Shown: piece by piece, positions 30,798-43,103 of the stretch | How positions within the stretch are numbered: position 1 is the first letter of the stretch | How the letters are laid out: each line of letters opens with the position of its first letter | From: Capronia americana | Lineage: Eukaryota; Ascomycota; Eurotiomycetes; Chaetothyriales; Herpotrichiellaceae | Direction: 5' to 3' | NCBI GenBank assembly: GCA_016110215.1 | Contig: JADWQD010000011.1 | Coordinates: forward strand, 1,426,001-1,490,000 | Length of the DNA: 64,000 nt | Notes under the pieces: model-generated | The model's input: the letters and a program-made list of their open reading frames with translations, nothing else | Databases searched by the model: none | What the model was told of the DNA's origin: nothing | Position numbers and translations under genes: made by a program

Positions 30798-32762
30798 TTG
30801 GCGACGGCGCTCCCGTCATCGATCCTGCGGCCTCGAATGACTGTATCGAGGCGTACAGATGATGCTCAGTGTCAGGGTCGAGTACGAAGGTTGAACTGCA
30901 ATTTTGAACGACTGCATGAGAAATGATGGCACGATGGCGCATTCCAGCGTCTGAACGACTACGCGGTTTGCCTACTTGGCAACAGCACATGGGACGGCGA
31001 GGAGGATCATGTTGAGATGCAAACGACCTGTGTTGCAACGCACAGTAGACGAATCTTTGCAGCAGTGCATGCCGCTATCTCCCCCTTCCCCAGCCACAAC
31101 AATACCAGCACAGGGAGAGCAAACATGCCGAGTCGCAGCGAGCTGAGCTGATCTGACCGGGGTCCCACCTGCAAGTGCACAAATCCACGTCTCCTCCACA
31201 TCGCTGTGAGCACATGATCACCATGTTATCTCGAATCAACGGAGGGCCATATTGTGATTGTTGGAAATCACACGCTTTCTGATAACGGTGAATTCCGTCC
31301 GCAAACCGGCTTCGGACACGAGACGAGCAAGCTGCAGACACGATGTTTGTTGCTTCTGACGCCGGCTGCGTTTGAACGAGAGCAAACAGATTCATGCCCG
31401 ATGCCGCATTCGGGAGTAGGAAGCCAACCGGGCGTTTCTACAAAGACGCAGCCCAACTGCAAACTGCGTATGAGGTGAGGACAACAATCCATGTGGGCTG
31501 TTGTTGCTGCAAGCTATAGGTGACAACAACTCAATTGTGTCAAGATCTCTTGGCTCGTTGGCCAGGCTTTGACATGCCTTGGGTGCAACTTCGCGAATAC
31601 CAGCGCGGCAGTCCGTTTGCGATTTGCTCTTTTAGAAGCGCAACCTCTCAAGCGCCCGGCCACTGCGGTCAGCATTATTTAGCATGTTTCTTTCGAGTCA
31701 CGCACGCGCATAGCATGTGAGGGTCCAAGGGTCCCACGCGCGGACCAACAGGGTAACGATCTGGACCCTCAGGGACAGCCGGTTGGGTCGGGCGGAGATC
31801 GCGCACGGCTCCAATGGAGCGCGAGCTGAGCAGGCTGAGATAGTAGTTGTAAGAGCATGGTATCGAATGAAGCGAGACGACCATGAAAAGAGGCCGACAA
31901 GACCTGCGAGTACGAGGACCTTGCCACTCGAGGTGCGCGTTATTTCGAAAGGCGTCGAAGGACATGGCAACAAACAGCTGGGCCTCTGAGTAATTGAACC
32001 TTGCTCATCATCCTATCACATTGACATGAGATCAGACTGAAAATCCGTTCATCACGAGCACCTCTCGCATGCGACTTCGGTCTTTCGCCTTCTCCGCTGC
32101 CATCGACAATCGAGCCTTCCTCGCCTCTTCCGCGTGCGGTTTCGGGCCTTTGCAGCGCATTCCCATTGACTGCACGGCCGCGGAAGCCCCGCCGATGCGC
32201 GCTTGTTCTTTCAGTTGCAAACCAAATCAAGACCAGCTGGCTGCGTTCTAAAGTATCCGATCCCTTGGATCCGCCAAACGTGATACGTACCCACATCGTA
32301 GGATCCCATCGCCTCCGAAGCAGCCACCCTGGCGCTACTCGTAGTCCACATGAACTAGCCACCTGCTGCCTCATCGTTTGTCTCTCATCCCTGCTCCGGA
32401 CCATCTGACTCGGGCCTCGCTACGACGGAGGACCATCCACTGCCTGGCGATACATTACACGATTCTGCCCTTCTCACAATCTTCACTTCCTTACCTACCA
32501 CTCCTACACAGCGTACCGTCTCCGAACCTGTCTCTCGTCAACCTCATCCTAACAACTGGTCAACGCCATCTGCCGGACTAGCACCTTATTCTCGTTAGTC
32601 GGCCGACGCTCCGTTCTTCCCCAACACCCGAATTCGTCATCAGTCACGAGCCTATTCTGCTGCTGCATCAGACTGTTGTCACCCGCTACTTCAGTTCGGT
32701 CGGATCCCGATAAAACTCCCCATCTCACTCCTGGTCTCCTCGACACCCACCTCACCGTCAAG
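30798..32762. other. Gene-poor interval, 2.0 kb
   Basis: Several medium frames lie on both strands. The minus frame 32032-32220 (62 codons, lysine- and alanine-rich C-terminus) overlaps the minus frame 31940-32404. None has a recognisable domain, a supported splice structure or a partner exon. The right end should hold the promoter and a pyrimidine-rich leader of the AN1 gene. I see no repeat. Confidence 0.4.
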
Positions 32763-33432
32763 ATGAATCGCTCAAGATCAGGCTCTGCCGCCTCCAACAC
32801 ATCCAGTAAAGAGCTTCCTGCCGACAACATGGCTATCCAGGTACAAATCAGTGGTGGCAAGAGTAAGCGGTGCCTTCTAGAACTCGCGAGTTGATATCCT
32901 GACAAATGCCTCAACAGCGATCAAACTGAACGTCCGACCCGTTCACACCGTCTCCAACGTCCTCGAATTCCTTTCCGCATCAACCAGCCTGCCAGCCGAC
33001 GTACAACTCATGCTCGACGGCAAGCCACTCGACCCATCCACCACCGTTGGAGAGCTCAAGCTTGAAGAATCATCAACACTGAAGCTCTCGTCGCCGTCGC
33101 GAAGTCCCACCGCCACAGATTCCTCACAACCGCAACCAGACATGACGGCCATCCAACCCCCGACTCCCACTTCGTCCACCCCCGTTCCTTCGTCTGGCGC
33201 CTCAACCCCGAAGAAGAAGTCGAACCGACCTCGCTGCTCCAAGGACGGATGCAAGACAGCCGCTCAACCCATCGTTGGGGATTGCGGGTTCTGCCAGAAG
33301 CGCTTCTGCGGCAAGCACCGCATGTTGGAGTCCCATAACTGCGAAGGTCTGGCGGACGCTCGGAAGGCGGACAAAGAGAGAAATGCAGCCAAGTTGGAGG
33401 GCGAGAGGACTGTCATGCTCCGCGGTCTATAA
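32763..33432 (+). CDS. AN1-type zinc-finger protein with ubiquitin-like N-terminus
   Basis: Two exons, 32763-32862 and 32918-33432, for 204 residues. After a serine-rich start, residues 24-85 form a ubiquitin-like fold (IQVQISGGKTIKLNV, VQLMLDGKPLDPSTTVGEL). A Pro/Ser/Thr-rich linker follows. The AN1 finger is complete: CSKDGC, CGFC, FCGKH and ESHNC supply the Cys/His ligands at about residues 140-175. A basic helix ends the protein. Such proteins link ubiquitin or proteasome-associated factors to stress responses (for example the yeast Cuz1 and Tmc1 group); the exact role here is unknown. An internal ATG at 32829 would give a start directly before the ubiquitin-like part. Confidence 0.88.
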
Positions 33433-34433
33433 CCAGCAACCATGCACTGAGAATGTCATGGAAATGGACACGTTAGCACATCGACTTGGGTTTTAGCGGG
33501 AGGAGAGAACACCACAGTCACCATCTTGTTTTTATGCGTCGTTTTTTCCGCTTCACTCAGCGCAGTCAGAGATCATTACTGCGCGGCGTTTGGGTGACGG
33601 CCTGGTTCCATCCATGGGCGGTACACTGGGATACATATTCATGAGGCCGCGAATCTGGGGTAAAGGCTCATGGGAATGGGCTATCAATTATGGCATCCGC
33701 AAGCAAAGCTACAGTTACGAGTACGGGGCAACGGGTATCCTTGGTACATATCCTCGCAGGGCGGGCGCGCCATGGCTCGCAATACAGATCCAAGCTGGAT
33801 TTTCTCCTCTGCTGCCTTTTCTGCGCGTGGGTTCTGCAAGACGGCAAACGGCTCTGCCCTTATGACAGGTTATCTTAACAAATATACAGAGGTAGAAGAT
33901 CATCGGACGAATCCAATCAGAGGAACCGCCGTGGTGAAAGACTCATCTACATTTGTTTTCATCCCCGACTGGAAAGTTCATGTTTCATGTTTCACCTTTT
34001 TGCTCAGAGGAGGGCAGAATCCGTCACATGAAATCCATGTTGCAACCTTTTTACTACGATAAGAGAAAGGCCGCATTTGTCACATGGAATCCATATTCCA
34101 TTGTTTGCTAAGAGGCAGGCCGAATTCATCATATGAAATCCATATTTCACGACCGGAATCTCGACGCCCGTCTCCCTTCCATCCCAACGTAACCTCGCGC
34201 CGCTTTTGCTTAGGCTGGCTCGCGCCCAGGTCAACGTCGGCTCAGGCTCGGCTGGGCCAGCTCACCCTGCTGACCACAAAAACAAGTTACGCACTCAACA
34301 TCAGATGCCAGGACCAGATAGAGTCGTTGAATATCAGTCTAAAAAGATGAAACAAGCATTTAGGCAGCGCAATTTCAAAGTCGTCTCAAGCGAGAGTATA
34401 GCTTTGCCGTTGTAGATTCTGCCGTGACCACCA
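33433..34433. repeat. Intergenic region with degenerate ~50-bp tandem repeat (about 33975-34150)
   Basis: Within this 1-kb interval, the block CATGAAATCCATRTT (with variants) recurs at about 34026, 34081 and 34131, each flanked by a TTTTTGCTMAGAG / CTAAGAGGCAGGCCGAATT-like segment. The spacing is about 50-55 bp. It lies directly before the 3' end of a broken HET gene, in the variable part of the window. No gene is visible in the interval. Confidence 0.55.
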
Positions 34434-36269
34434 TTATTTTATTACAAAAGTCTCCGGAAATTCAAAGTCTTTGCGCCCATCTTCGTCTGTCGTACGTTTC
34501 GGAACACAGTCCATTGCTTCTCCGTCCATAATGCCGTGTACATAGGCTTCACCAATCAATTTCCAGTAAGGGCCATCTTGTCGGAGTATCGTAGGAAACT
34601 GACTGCCAGATAGGATACAGATCACATCTCCTTTCTCAATATCATTCGGTGCTATGCCTAAGTAACCTCTTGAAGAAGAAAAGAACTGGCGGTTTACCAA
34701 CACATCGCGGAAGGTTGGGTTGGTCCAGAGGAACACCCATCTGAAGATGCCATTTTGGGGGATGGAGAGCCTATTCCCCCGGCGGCTGATCTGGGGGATA
34801 GACTTGTCTAGAACCTCCACGTCAGCGCAAAGCGTATGAGCAAAGGCTTCTTGCCAAGAGCATCCCGTGATATATTCAGACGATCTGGTCTGAAGCTCCT
34901 GACTCGCCTGGTGCAATATCTCAACTTCCTCCAGAATGGAAGACGTTAGAGAAGGTAATGGAAATCCATAGATATCGTCAAACTTGAACCCTTTGACATG
35001 AAGCAAACCTTTGTCACTGTCGATTTGACCACTAAAGGCTGAACCTCCGCTAGTTTTGTAAAGAGATTCCACCCTTTTCAAAGCAAGAGATCGCCGCCTT
35101 CGAAAAGCTTTCCAGGGAAGTTTAGCTGTCCAATCAGGTACCCATGATGGCAACGTCAGGTGGTGCTGCTGGCCACAGAAACCCAGGATATCGAGATTGC
35201 CAAGACGCTTGATTGACTGGACCGCAAATTCATTGAACAATACCTCTGGCAAGATGTTGTAATCTGGCTGAAGTACGTTGAAGTTTGTCAGGGGAAGTAA
35301 TGCGTAGAGTTTATCTCTTGCATCTTTGGCTTCCATCGTCTATACATAGGGAAGTAACAAGAAAGGATCCAGACTCTCCGGGAAATTCAGCCGCAGTAGC
35401 TTAGTTGACCTGAGACATTCGAGTGCTTCAATTTGCTCAGTGCTCTCCCGGACATTGGGGCTTTCATAAATTTTGATCCTCAGCCCGATTGAAACGTTTT
35501 GCAGGAACTGGTTGAAGGGGAAGGTGTACTGTCCGCACCAGGCTACTGTGCTATTGGGGTTTTCCGGGGCTTTCCAAAAAATTGAGCCATCATCGCCCTG
35601 CGGTGCTGTTGCCTCTTGTATGATCCAAACGCGTCGCCAGTAGGGTCTTGAAAGAATGCTCTGAAGAGCCGCAACTGGACTTCCCGAAAGCAGTTTCTTA
35701 GTGTCGTCATCACCCTTTACGGATGCTAGACTCGCTTCCATCTGCTCGTTTGCTTGACCTAGCCAGACAATGATAGTGAGGGCTTTTTCGTAGATATCCT
35801 TCATCTTTAGGACCTGGTGGTATTTCTCATCGTTGTCATTTTGGTTAATGCACACCGAGTCGACCCAGAGCCACCCTCCACTCCATCCCGTTTTCTTAGG
35901 ATCCATATGGCCTCGAACATGTTGTATAGTTTGCCGAAGGAATGATTCGAGGTTTGGAGCGATGTAGAAGCCCAATTTTCGCAAGACGATCAGCTTGTCC
36001 CTCGTTTCCGAGCCCCAGGTGTAGGATAAGGCTGTGAAGGGCGGACATTTGTTAAGCGGAAATGTTTGAATATCACAGTGGATCAACTCGTCTCCTGTCG
36101 CTTCCGCGTCAATGTGAATAAGTCTGAATTCATTCTCGCAGATGGGATCATGGTAGTACAATTCGGATGATGTGTGAGTTTGCTCGCACAGAGTGCTCGT
36201 CACAGATCTCGGTCGGTGACGAAGATTTTGGGGAGAGGTTTCGGCGTCCGTGTTGAAGCTTCGTTCCAT
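34434..36269 (-). pseudogene. HET-domain protein gene interrupted by one in-frame stop
   Basis: Two minus-strand frames, 36269-35340 (309 codons) and 35336-34434 (300 codons), lie in the same phase and are separated only by a TAG at 35342-35340 and one Thr codon. The first part holds the whole heterokaryon-incompatibility domain: LSYTWG (81-86), WVDSVCINQND (135-145) and RRVWIIQE (212-219). The second starts with MEAKDARDKLYALLPL, which in intact HET proteins directly follows the first part. I found no good GT donor at phase 0 for an intron that would remove the stop, so a nonsense mutation is the simplest reading. A truncated HET-only protein might still be made. Intact relatives trigger cell death on fusion of unlike strains. 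Confidence 0.8.
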
Positions 36270-36901
36270 AACGCGAGGTAAGTTGATAACTTGAGACGTT
36301 GATGTTTATCTTTTGAAATGATTCCAAAAAAAAAAAGGTCAAGTGCGGTAGCCTGATCCAAGTAGGCGTCCATCATCAGGCAGTGTGACAATATATTTGA
36401 TTGGCTACTGCATCAAAGTGTCCACCACTATTCGTATTCGAGGCCTTGCGCAACAGCTTCACGATGTGTTTGTACCATCGTCTCCTTGGCTCACCACACC
36501 GATTTTGCAACAGCAGTCCTCATAATACATGTCTTGATACTCACAATCGGCCGATTCGACCTTGGGTGTTTTGCTTTTGCTTTTACTTTGCTTGCGTCTC
36601 GCGGCTGGTTTCTTCCGGACAAGGTCTTCGAAGACAAATGGCTTTCCCAATCGGAGACAGGCGAGACGGGTGAGTGTGACAAGACTTGGGGATCCCATGA
36701 TGGATGGATGGCTCCATTCATATCCGCACTTGCCCGACTGCACGACTGCGTTGAGATACTGTTGTTGTTTTATCGACCACCCCCTCTTCTTCCTTTTTCA
36801 CGACCGAGCTCGGTCCACAAACGAGTGTATGTGTGGGCTTTTCCCATCGCAGTGCCACCGCAGTCAATTTCCCCCATATGCGTCGCGGGGACGAGGCGTG
36901 T
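36270..36901. other. Intergenic region, 632 bp
   Basis: Promoter side of the HET gene and 3' side of the membrane protein gene. An A-run of ten is at about 36328. The frames on both strands have no domain character. Confidence 0.4.
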
Positions 36902-38492
36902 TTAAACGGCGTGAGACTCCCAGTGAATGTCAGTCTTGACGGTAATACCCTTTGACCCAGACTCATCACTGCCCTTGGTGCGGGTACTTCCCGGTCCCGT
37001 CGTGTAGGTGGTCAACTGAACTTCATCGTCCCCACAAGTAGGGTTGACGATGCGGTCCCAGTCCCGTTTGACTTTGATCGGGATACTCTGGCCAGACTTT
37101 CCCATGGAGGACCCATTCATGTTCCCGCTGGAAAAGCCGCTCGTGGGTACCGATCGGGACTGCGAGCCGGTCGATTTCCAAAAGCGCCGTAGCAGCGGCG
37201 CGTAGCAGGGCATGCAGGCGCAGAGGATGCCGATGAAGGGTTCGCAGCACGACCAGATGAAGACGCTGGCCATGGACCAGGTCAGGTCGTCGTTGTGGAT
37301 GAGCTGATGGATCGAGATGATGCGCACGATTGAGGCGATGCAGACACTGTGTTTTATTATTGTTAGATTTTCTCAGGAAGAAAAAGGGGTAATTGCGGAA
37401 CTCTCTTACAAGCCTCCGAGTCCAAGGACTCCGCCAACCATGATCTTCTTCCTTGTGGACATGCGCAATCCCAGAACTGTAGCAAAGATTTTTAGCATGT
37501 GAAACACCGCTAGTATTTAACAGGAGTGGGAGGATACTCACGAGGTCGAATCGGGATGATCAAGATGCAAACATCGACAAGCATGGCCCAGATGCCGTTG
37601 GCGAAGAAGAATAACGGCACGTCAATACAGTGACCCTTAGCCCCGGGGGTGGTATACTGAGTCTAGTGGTTTTTGGAACGGGGTCAGTGTGTGTACAATT
37701 CGCCCTCCGTGTCGGTTTTTCTTTTGTTGTCACTCTACCGAGAGTATGTGGAAAGGGACCGACTCACCCAGAAATACTCCAATGGCTGACAACCGGTGTT
37801 GATGGTGACGACAATGACGACGAAATAGCTCCAGACCAAGAAGAGACCGAGATAGGTGGACCACCTCTGGTGAAAGAGACGCCAGTAGTACATGACGATG
37901 GATGCTTTGGTGAAGCTGACGGCGCCTGCGTAGATCATCACGTAGGAGAATAGAATCTGTTCGGGAGAATTAAAGACTGGTCAAAACTGGGAGAGTTCGA
38001 GTTCGCCCAAAGCATTAGAGGCGACAGGGGCAACATAGATTGTTAGAGAAATGGATGGATAAATACCTGCCAAATGGTCGTAAAGTCTTCTCCCGACACG
38101 GCCCAAAGATGCTTGCCACCACCGTATGGAAGACCTGGTCATTTTTGTCACTTTCTCCAACATCGTGTGCTGGGGGAAAAGGTTTCAAACTCACTGACGA
38201 GCGAGCAGACTGCTGTACCATGTGCCAGAAGCTGTTTTTTTGTCGAGAATTAGTCCATGTTGTTTTATTCTTGTTCCTCAATATCGGGGAAACTCACCAA
38301 TGCTGGGAGGATCAAGTAGTCATCCCAGGAGAATCTTCCTTTCTCCCGCATCAACTGCGACACAAAACGGAGTATGACGGCGAGGGTCCCGATGACCATC
38401 AGGCTGACAACTGCTCTGATAATGGCGCCATTCTTGGTTTCGGACAGGTCAATGCCCGGAGGTGCAGGTCCAAATGCTCCGCTTGCAGACAT
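36902..38492 (-). CDS. Rhodopsin-domain fungal integral membrane protein
   Basis: Seven minus-strand exons: 38492-38298, 38231-38195, 38134-38067, 37956-37768, 37662-37542, 37476-37410 and 37346-36902, giving 373 residues with consistent phases. It has seven hydrophobic segments, starting with IIRAVVSLMVIGTLAVIL and followed by WDDYLILPAL, GTAVCSLV, a KHLWAV loop, ILFSYVMIYAG, YLGLFLVWSYFVVIVV, the TGCQPLEYFW block, and FFFANGIWAMLVDVCILIIP. The GKH and CQP..YFW landmarks are typical of the large mould family of rhodopsin-fold (SAT4-like) plasma membrane proteins. The C-terminal tail of about 100 residues is polar. Ligand and function are unknown. Confidence 0.88.
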
Positions 38493-40814
38493 TGGATGGT
38501 TTGGTCGTGCTGAAAAAACGGTGACACCCGAAAGATGAAGGGAAGGGACAAGTAAAGAAAGCCACTCGAGCTTGCGAGTCGACGATATAAGAAGTGCAAT
38601 AATAAAGGAAAAAGAGATACTCAAAGGGCCACTCAAGGCGAAGGTGTTACAAAAAAAGAAGGATCTTTACTTGACTTGCCTCTCCGTGGGATATCCCCAG
38701 ATCCCAGATCCCAGATCGTTTGGGTCTCAAATCACTTCAGACTAGCCATGTACCGGGGACATAGTATACATGGAGGAGTTCTGTGACCCAAATGGGAATC
38801 CACAAGGCCATACTCTGTACAAGAAGAGAGCTGGAGCTGGACCTTGCGCAATCCCGGTTCCTGATCCCCGGTCCCTGGCAGTAGCTGTTCAAGGCGTACG
38901 AGTACCGGATGATCTGCATAACCAAAACAACAGAATGAATCAAACTGGGTCATTCTGGGTATAGATCGTTCTCCGCTTCTTTGACTGAGAATGAGTTGGT
39001 GCCAAGACACAAGGCGACGGGGCCGAATACGAAGTGGGCAGTAAGTAGTATTAGGCCTGAGGATTTCGTTCAGGAAGCCTTGGTCTCGAAAGAGTGGTCA
39101 AAGTCCTCGGTACTACTTTAATCTCGACTATTTCTCGGTACCAAGTAGCACTCAGCGCCAGAGATTTCACCGCCTTCTGGAGTTCGTCGTGCGAAATAAT
39201 ATGCCCGGGATCCATATCCGTTCCAGCCGTTGAGCTAGTTGCGCCGATCAGCCAAGACGCCGTTTCGACTTGCCTAGCACCTGGCAAGCAATCTGCAATG
39301 GTTCTCGAACTAGATTCTTTCGACCTAGACTTGTACGGAGTACCTCAGTGTTGACCATTCGGTGGAGAAACTTCAATGCCGGTCGGGAGGTTGACAGTTG
39401 GCAGGTTGGGTAAAGCTAGGGATCCACAGTACGATCGGGTCAGTGCAAACGCATGGCTACCTAACATTGTGCAGATCAGAACTGTAGGGGTAAGCTTGAA
39501 GGACAGGCACAACAGGAACAGTATTCGGTCCTCGGATCCGAGTCCCTGGGCACAAGTGGCCGGAGCAAAACTATGCAAAGGACTAAGAATGGGGTGCACG
39601 TCTCCAGATGGCCATCTCAGTACGGACGAAGTATCGTCGATCTTGGGTGGGCCCCGGCTTTCAGGTGTTTCGAGGCTGCAGCCGAGCCATGGCTGAGCCA
39701 ACGCTACGAGTACTTGGTCCCTCGTACGGGTACCCAAGTACCTGGTTCGTTTCTAACGGTTTTTCTGGAGCCCTTTGCGAAGTAACCCGTAACTTTAGGG
39801 GGGAGTTACGGAGGATTGTGTTCGACGGGCCGGTCCAGATCTCCGAGTAAGGCCAAGTGCGGCCCCGGACTACTCAAGACTACTCAAACTTTGTTCGTGA
39901 TCGTCGGCAGCTGGAGACAAATCGAGACACGAGTCAGGCACTCTCTTGTTTCGTGGCTCCTTTCGTGGCTCCGACGACTTGATGGTGGCCCGCTAGTCCG
40001 AGGCGATTCGGATGCCGCCCACGAAAAGGATGGCGAGTACGAGGGACAAAGTGGGGGGAAAGGCTGTCACTGGGAAGGGGACGGCTACTGAGTAGGGAGT
40101 AGTTGTGTCCATTTGGTTAGGAGCTCAGGGACAGGATAGAGTACCTGCTCCGGATCACGACACTATACAAGAGGTGGCATAAGCACTCGATAGGCTTGAC
40201 GACAACACAGCAAAAAGCCACAGTGGAGTGACTTGGTACAACAGCCTACCTGGTGCTCCCACTGATCTTGGCCGAGGTCTGTGGAAAAGGACGTTTTGCT
40301 CTATCATCCCAGCATGGTGGTGTGCTGTCGATCGGGCATCTTATGCGACGAATACCGTGACAACCTAACAGTTAGCTACCCTTTGGGCCTGAGCTTTCCC
40401 CAGCAGGCGAACTGGGAACCTGACTTGCCTGGGACCTGGGAACTGGGAATATCCCTACTCGATACTCTACTCGCACATATCCTTCGTTAAGCAGCGAATG
40501 ATACTGTCTTGCTGGAACCACAATGGGCATTTTACCTTTGGGACCAGCTGCCAGTTTCGTTTCACCCATAATACTACTGTCTACCGAGTGCATAGAACTG
40601 CTTGGTGCCCCGACCAAGTGTGCTCCACCATCATCCGTTAATATGAAATTGGTCCGCGAGAAGGTCTCCACAGGAAGAGAGACTAGATGGGAGACTACTT
40701 CACACCGCTCTCGTGGCGCCCAATTCTTTTATTATTTATCAAGGGACGAAGGACCCGGATGTATTCCTTGTCGACACACAAAGTGACACAGGGCATTATC
40801 TTACCAAAGAGAAA
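38493..40814. other. Gene-poor interval, 2.3 kb
   Basis: No frame here shows a domain. Small structures include an inverted pair GTACTTGG/CCAAGTAC at 39710-39717 and 39734-39741, a direct repeat GACTACTCAA at about 39868-39887, one TACGGAGTA at 39334, and many TCGGTAC/GAGTAC words. It may contain decayed mobile DNA, but no terminal repeats or transposase remnants can be named. Confidence 0.4.
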
Positions 40815-43103
40815 ATGGGATCTATCCAGGAAAAAGCACCCAACGATGTCAGCCAACGGCCAAACTGGGTCCCTTTATTGGATACTCCGGTCCTGACCAG
40901 GAGGAAACTGAGGATTGTCTGTATCGGTGCTGGGTTCTCGGGCCTCACTCTGGCGCACAAGATCCAGCATGAGTTGAAGCTGGAGGATGTCATTGACCTT
41001 CAGATCTACGAGAAGAACGCCGACGTCGGGGGGACCTGGTACGAGAACACGTATCCCGGTGCTGCGTGGTAAGAGTGTCTCTCCCCTAGATCCGTGTCAG
41101 CCAGAGCAAATCAGAACCTGACCACAGAATTACTAGTGATATCCCAGCTCGTGAGGCTCTCACCTTGTGAAGACGGCATTGGCCTATGAAAGAAAGCACG
41201 CATACTAACATTTGGGGATCGTCCATCTTAGATGCCTATACCTTCTTGTTTGAGCCGAACCCGGACTGGTCGCAGTTCTATCCTGCCCAGCCCGAGATTC
41301 ACGCCTACATCAAGGCAACCGTGGCCAAGTACAACCTGGACAAATACGTCTCGCTCAAGTCCAAAATCTTGGAGACGATTTGGGATGATGAGGCGGGACG
41401 GTGGAAGATCAAATTTGATGCGAATGGAGTCGTCCGCGAGGATACCGCCGATATCCTGGTCAATGGCTCCGGGTTTCTGAAGTAAGTCAAGAAGACTCTG
41501 TATAGCATTCAGCCATGTCTAACCGAAAAATCAAGCAAATGGAAATGGCCTGCGATTCCTGGTCTACATGACTTTAAAGGGAAACTCGTCCACAGCGCCA
41601 ATTGGTACGTGTTCACAAAGTCTAACTAGAAAGGGGTCAAGGCTGAGAAGTGTCTCTCTCTCTGTGCAGGGACAAGGACTACTCATGGGAGGGCAAGAAA
41701 GTGGCCGTGATCGGGAACGGGTCCTCGGGAATCCAAATCGTGCCGGCCATGCAACCAAAAGTGTCGAAGCTCGTCACCTACATCCGAAATCCCAGCTGGA
41801 TCTCGATCAATTTCTGCGCCGACAAGACCATCGACGGCAAAAACTTTTCGTATACCGAAGAGCGACGAAAAGAACTCAGAGAAAACCCCGAATCTCATTT
41901 TACTCTGCGAAAGGAGTTGGAAGCGTCGTAAGTTTTTCTCGCATATTTTCTTGGGTTTGCAGAAAACTTCAATGGCTAACCTTTCGGGAAATCCTCGACC
42001 ACCAGGGTGAATGGGTTCTTCTTTGGAATGAAGACGGGTCATCCATTCCAGCAAGGTCTCGAGGCTGCGTGTAAAGCTCAGATGGGCGCCATCCTCAAGG
42101 GTCACCCTGAGATGGCGGACAAATTGATCCCCAACTTCCATCCTGGCTGCCGTCGCCTGACAGTATGTTCCGCCAGTATGTTCCGCTGAAAAGAGACTGA
42201 AGCCCACTAACAAGCTGGAAATCTCGATTAGCCCGGTGATGGATATCTCGAAGCTCTTCAACAACCAAACGCGAGCATCAACTGGTCTCCCATCACTCGA
42301 ATCACGGCCAAGGGGATCGAGACGGCAGAAGGAGGGGAAGAAGAATTCGACATGATCGTCTGCGCCACGGGCTTTGACACAAGTTTCATGCCGTCGTGGA
42401 AACTCGTCGGGCTCAACGGGGCGACGTTGGACGAGAGATGGAAGACTGACCCCGAGGCCTTTTTCGCCGTCCAGGTCGACACCATGCCCAACTACTACAT
42501 GTTCAATGGACCCAACTGTCCCATCTCACACGGCTCCGTCCTGACCGAGATTTCTTGGACCTGCGACTATATCCTCCGCTGGGCGGAGAAGATTGCCACT
42601 CAAGATATCAAGTAAGTTTTCGCACTTCTCTTATCGACAGGGACCACACTCTATTGTTTTAATTCTTTCCCCTTATTAGCCACGTCGGCCGTAGTATCTG
42701 TGATTAGCATCTACAGATGCACGTGGTTGCGCAGGCGAACGAGGGTGAAAAGAAACGGACGGACGGACAACTAGCTAATCTCGGCGACTTACAATTTAGA
42801 TCCATTACTCCAAAGGCTGAAGCGGTCGCCGACTTCAACACCTATTCCCAGGAGTTTCTCAAGTCCATGGTGTGGGCAGACAACTGCCGGTCCTGGTACA
42901 AGAACGGCAAGGAAAGTGGCACCGTCACCGGCACGTACGCCGGGACCATTTTGCACTTTAAGGACTGTCTGGAGAGTCTGGGCGGCGAGCATTTCGACGT
43001 TGTCTGGCGCAGCAAGAATCGGTTCCGGTGGTTGGGCAACGGGCAGAGCAAGTGGGATAAAGATGGGATGGGCGATTTGGCGTATTACATGAAGAGACTC
43101 TGA
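40815..43103 (+). CDS. Baeyer-Villiger-type flavin monooxygenase, eight exons
   Basis: Eight exons: 40815-41068, 41137-41150, 41232-41481, 41536-41604, 41670-41927, 42006-42162, 42232-42611 and 42800-43103, giving 561 residues. The FAD loop is CIGAGFSGL, then VGGTWYENTYPGAACDIPAH, whose CDIPA part is encoded by a 14-bp microexon. The Baeyer-Villiger fingerprint FKGKLVHSANWD and the NADPH loop VIGNGSSG follow. Later blocks are ICAR-type ATGFDTSF, YYMFNGPNCPISHGS and a C-terminal NKDG-like WYKNGKESGTVTGTY. It resembles the fungal cyclopentadecanone/StcW-like group that oxidises ketones or polyketide intermediates. No other biosynthetic genes are adjacent. Substrate is unknown. Confidence 0.92.

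Noticed and set aside
31940..32404. A 154-codon minus-strand frame and a 62-codon frame inside it
   Set aside because: They are in different frames, are Arg-rich and have no splice-supported continuation.
35340..35420. An intron that would remove the HET in-frame stop
   Set aside because: An AG acceptor exists right at the stop (TATAG), but the only phase-compatible GT donors upstream are poor (GTCCGG, GTTTCA).
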